Positions 11,638 to 12,835 of a stretch of 12,835 nt of DNA are shown here, in pieces (the first letter of the stretch is position 1; each line of letters starts with the position of its first letter). A program made the position numbers and the translations under genes. The stretch is from JBDLID01 sp039715055 (GTDB lineage Bacteria > Desulfobacterota > Desulfobulbia > Desulfobulbales > Desulfocapsaceae): assembly GCA_039715055.1 (NCBI GenBank), contig JBDLID010000088.1, forward strand, positions 1-12,835. Reading direction: 5' to 3'. The notes beneath the pieces are model-generated. The model made no database searches and had not been told where the DNA came from. It worked only from the letters and a program-made list of their open reading frames with translations.

Positions 11638-12835
11638 ATGAACGGATATCTCTTTGAAAATTCCAACCCTTTGTCGGTTGATCTGACCAGCCTCAACCCA
11701 CCCCAGTATGAGGCGGTGACCACCACCGAAGGGCCTGTGCTGGTCATTGCAGGCGCCGGCAGCGGCAAGACCCGGACGCTCGTCTACCGGGTGGCCCATT
11801 TGCTTGAGCAGGGGGTGGCCCCGGAACAGATCCTGCTGTTGACCTTTACCCGCAAAGCGTCCCAGGAGATGCTCTGGCGGGCGGGGCGGTTGCTCAACGA
11901 CACCTGCAGCCGGGTGGTGGGCGGCACCTTTCACGGTATTGCCAATCTGCTCCTGCGCCGCTATGGCGGTTCTCTCGGTTTCGGCTCCTCTTTTTCCATT
12001 ATTGACCGGGCAGACGCCGAAGGAATCATCAACCTGCTCAAGTCATCGCTCGGTTATACCGGCCGTGACAAACAGTTTCCGTCCAAGCGGATTATCATCA
12101 ACATCCTCAGCGGTTCGGTCAACAAGTCCATTGACCTCGAAGAGCTCATCTACGATCACTATTCCCATCTCAGTCACCATTTTGAGGAGATCCTCAATCT
12201 TGAAAAGCACTATCGGGAGTTCAAGTACAATCATGCCCTGATGGACTATGACGATCTGCTGGTCAACTGGAAGCGGCTCCTGGAAGAGGTGGAAGAGGCC
12301 AGGGTCGAGATCTCCCGCAGGTACCGTTATGTCATGGTCGACGAGTACCAGGACACCAACCTGATCCAGGCCGATATCGTCCGCCTGCTGGCCACCGGCC
12401 ATAATAACGTCATGGCGGTTGGGGACGACTCGCAGTCGATCTATTCTTTTCGCGGCGCTGATTTTTTCAACATCATGCGTTTTCCCAAGGTGTTTCCGGA
12501 TACCCGGATCATCAAGCTTGAGGAAAACTACCGCTCCAGTCAGCCCATCCTGTCCCTCACCAATGACATTATCCGTAATGCCACGGAAAAGTATACCAAA
12601 ACTCTCTTTACCCGGATCGATGGCGACCTTAAGCCAAAACTGTTTTGCGGCCGCAACGAACGGGAGGAGGCTGCCTTTGTCTGCAAGGGAATCAGGGGGC
12701 TCCTTGACAAAGGTATGGAACTTTCTGATATCGCGGTACTTTTTCGTTCCGGGTTTCACTCTTACAAACTTGAGGTGGAACTGACGGCTGCTGGTTTTGA
12801 ATTTGAAAAGCGCGGCGGTCTCAAGCTCACCGAGG
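11638..12835 (+). CDS. UvrD/Rep-family ATP-dependent DNA helicase, cut by the window end
   Basis: The first 399 codons of a superfamily 1A 3'-5' helicase are present; full-length members run to about 650-750 residues, so the C-terminal part is missing only because the window ends. Motifs in order are the Q motif LNPPQYEAV (Q23), Walker A AGAGSGKT (38-45, K44), motif Ia LTFTRKAS, GTFHGIA, Walker B VDEYQDTN (D235, E236), motif III GDDSQSIYSFRGAD (from 262) and motif IV LEENYRSSQ (ENYR near 296-299). All are intact. Such enzymes unwind DNA in mismatch and excision repair or replication restart. UvrD, PcrA and Rep cannot be told apart from this half. ATG 11638 has only a weak GGCGG Shine-Dalgarno sequence, but no in-frame ATG lies just upstream. 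It is divergent from the 130-aa gene across the palindrome. Confidence 0.92.
   Translation, partial: MNGYLFENSNPLSVDLTSLNPPQYEAVTTTEGPVLVIAGAGSGKTRTLVYRVAHLLEQGVAPEQILLLTFTRKASQEMLWRAGRLLNDTCSRVVGGTFHGIANLLLRRYGGSLGFGSSFSIIDRADAEGIINLLKSSLGYTGRDKQFPSKRIIINILSGSVNKSIDLEELIYDHYSHLSHHFEEILNLEKHYREFKYNHALMDYDDLLVNWKRLLEEVEEARVEISRRYRYVMVDEYQDTNLIQADIVRLLATGHNNVMAVGDDSQSIYSFRGADFFNIMRFPKVFPDTRIIKLEENYRSSQPILSLTNDIIRNATEKYTKTLFTRIDGDLKPKLFCGRNEREEAAFVCKGIRGLLDKGMELSDIAVLFRSGFHSYKLEVELTAAGFEFEKRGGLKLTE

Noticed and set aside
12043..12759. 238-codon minus-strand open frame opposite the helicase gene
   Set aside because: The + strand frame carries all superfamily 1 helicase motifs; the antisense frame is an artefact of codon composition.

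Overview
The window looks like chromosomal DNA from a Gram-negative anaerobe, most likely Desulfobacterota (delta-proteobacterial sulfate reducers and relatives). Evidence for this is the density of multi-domain two-component proteins, a cysteine-containing PAS domain, a small CxxC protein of a type I associate with sulfate reducers, and a sigma-54 type promoter. GC content is moderate by eye and even across the genes. There is no tRNA, rRNA, CRISPR array, transposase or integrase. The lineage is an inference from protein style, not from a search.

Layout. (1) Positions 1-174 are non-coding on present evidence and hold two short boxes, TGAACAGTTAC and TGAATAGTTAC. (2) A leftward group follows: a YbeD/DUF493 small protein (2241-1963), an unrecognised 171-aa protein (1946-1431) and a secreted BMP/Med-family substrate-binding protein (1359-175). 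(3) A 288-bp divergent intergenic region (2242-2529) carries two AT-rich inverted repeats. (4) A tight rightward three-gene operon follows: a membrane hybrid kinase (HAMP-HisKA-HATPase-REC-REC-HPt), a REC-HD-GYP response regulator, and a soluble PAS-PAS-HisKA-HATPase-REC kinase. Its junctions are ATGA and TAATG overlaps. (5) Convergent to it is nagZ (9607-8576). (6) A 308-bp divergent region (9608-9915) contains a -24/-12 promoter and two upstream GTCA-N6-TGAC dyads. (7) A GGDEF diguanylate cyclase with an I-site follows (9916-10929), then a very long hairpin. (8) A leftward 130-aa CxxC protein (11502-11110) is divergent from a UvrD/Rep-type helicase (11638 onward, cut by the window end). The two are separated by a perfect 16-bp palindrome.

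How it fits together. The centre of the window is a cyclic-di-GMP signalling patch. The hybrid kinase and HD-GYP regulator are arranged like RpfC/RpfG: a histidine-aspartate phosphorelay controls a c-di-GMP phosphodiesterase. The third gene adds a cytosolic kinase with no output of its own. Nearby, a diguanylate cyclase makes the same messenger. It appears to be driven by sigma-54 and an enhancer-binding protein whose candidate sites resemble FleQ boxes, and FleQ itself responds to c-di-GMP. This suggests, but does not prove, a local feedback circuit. The most original observations are the promoter/enhancer architecture at 9643-9804, the recurrence of the same dyad inside the palindrome at 11579-11594, and the paired TGAAYAGTTAC boxes near both ends of the window.
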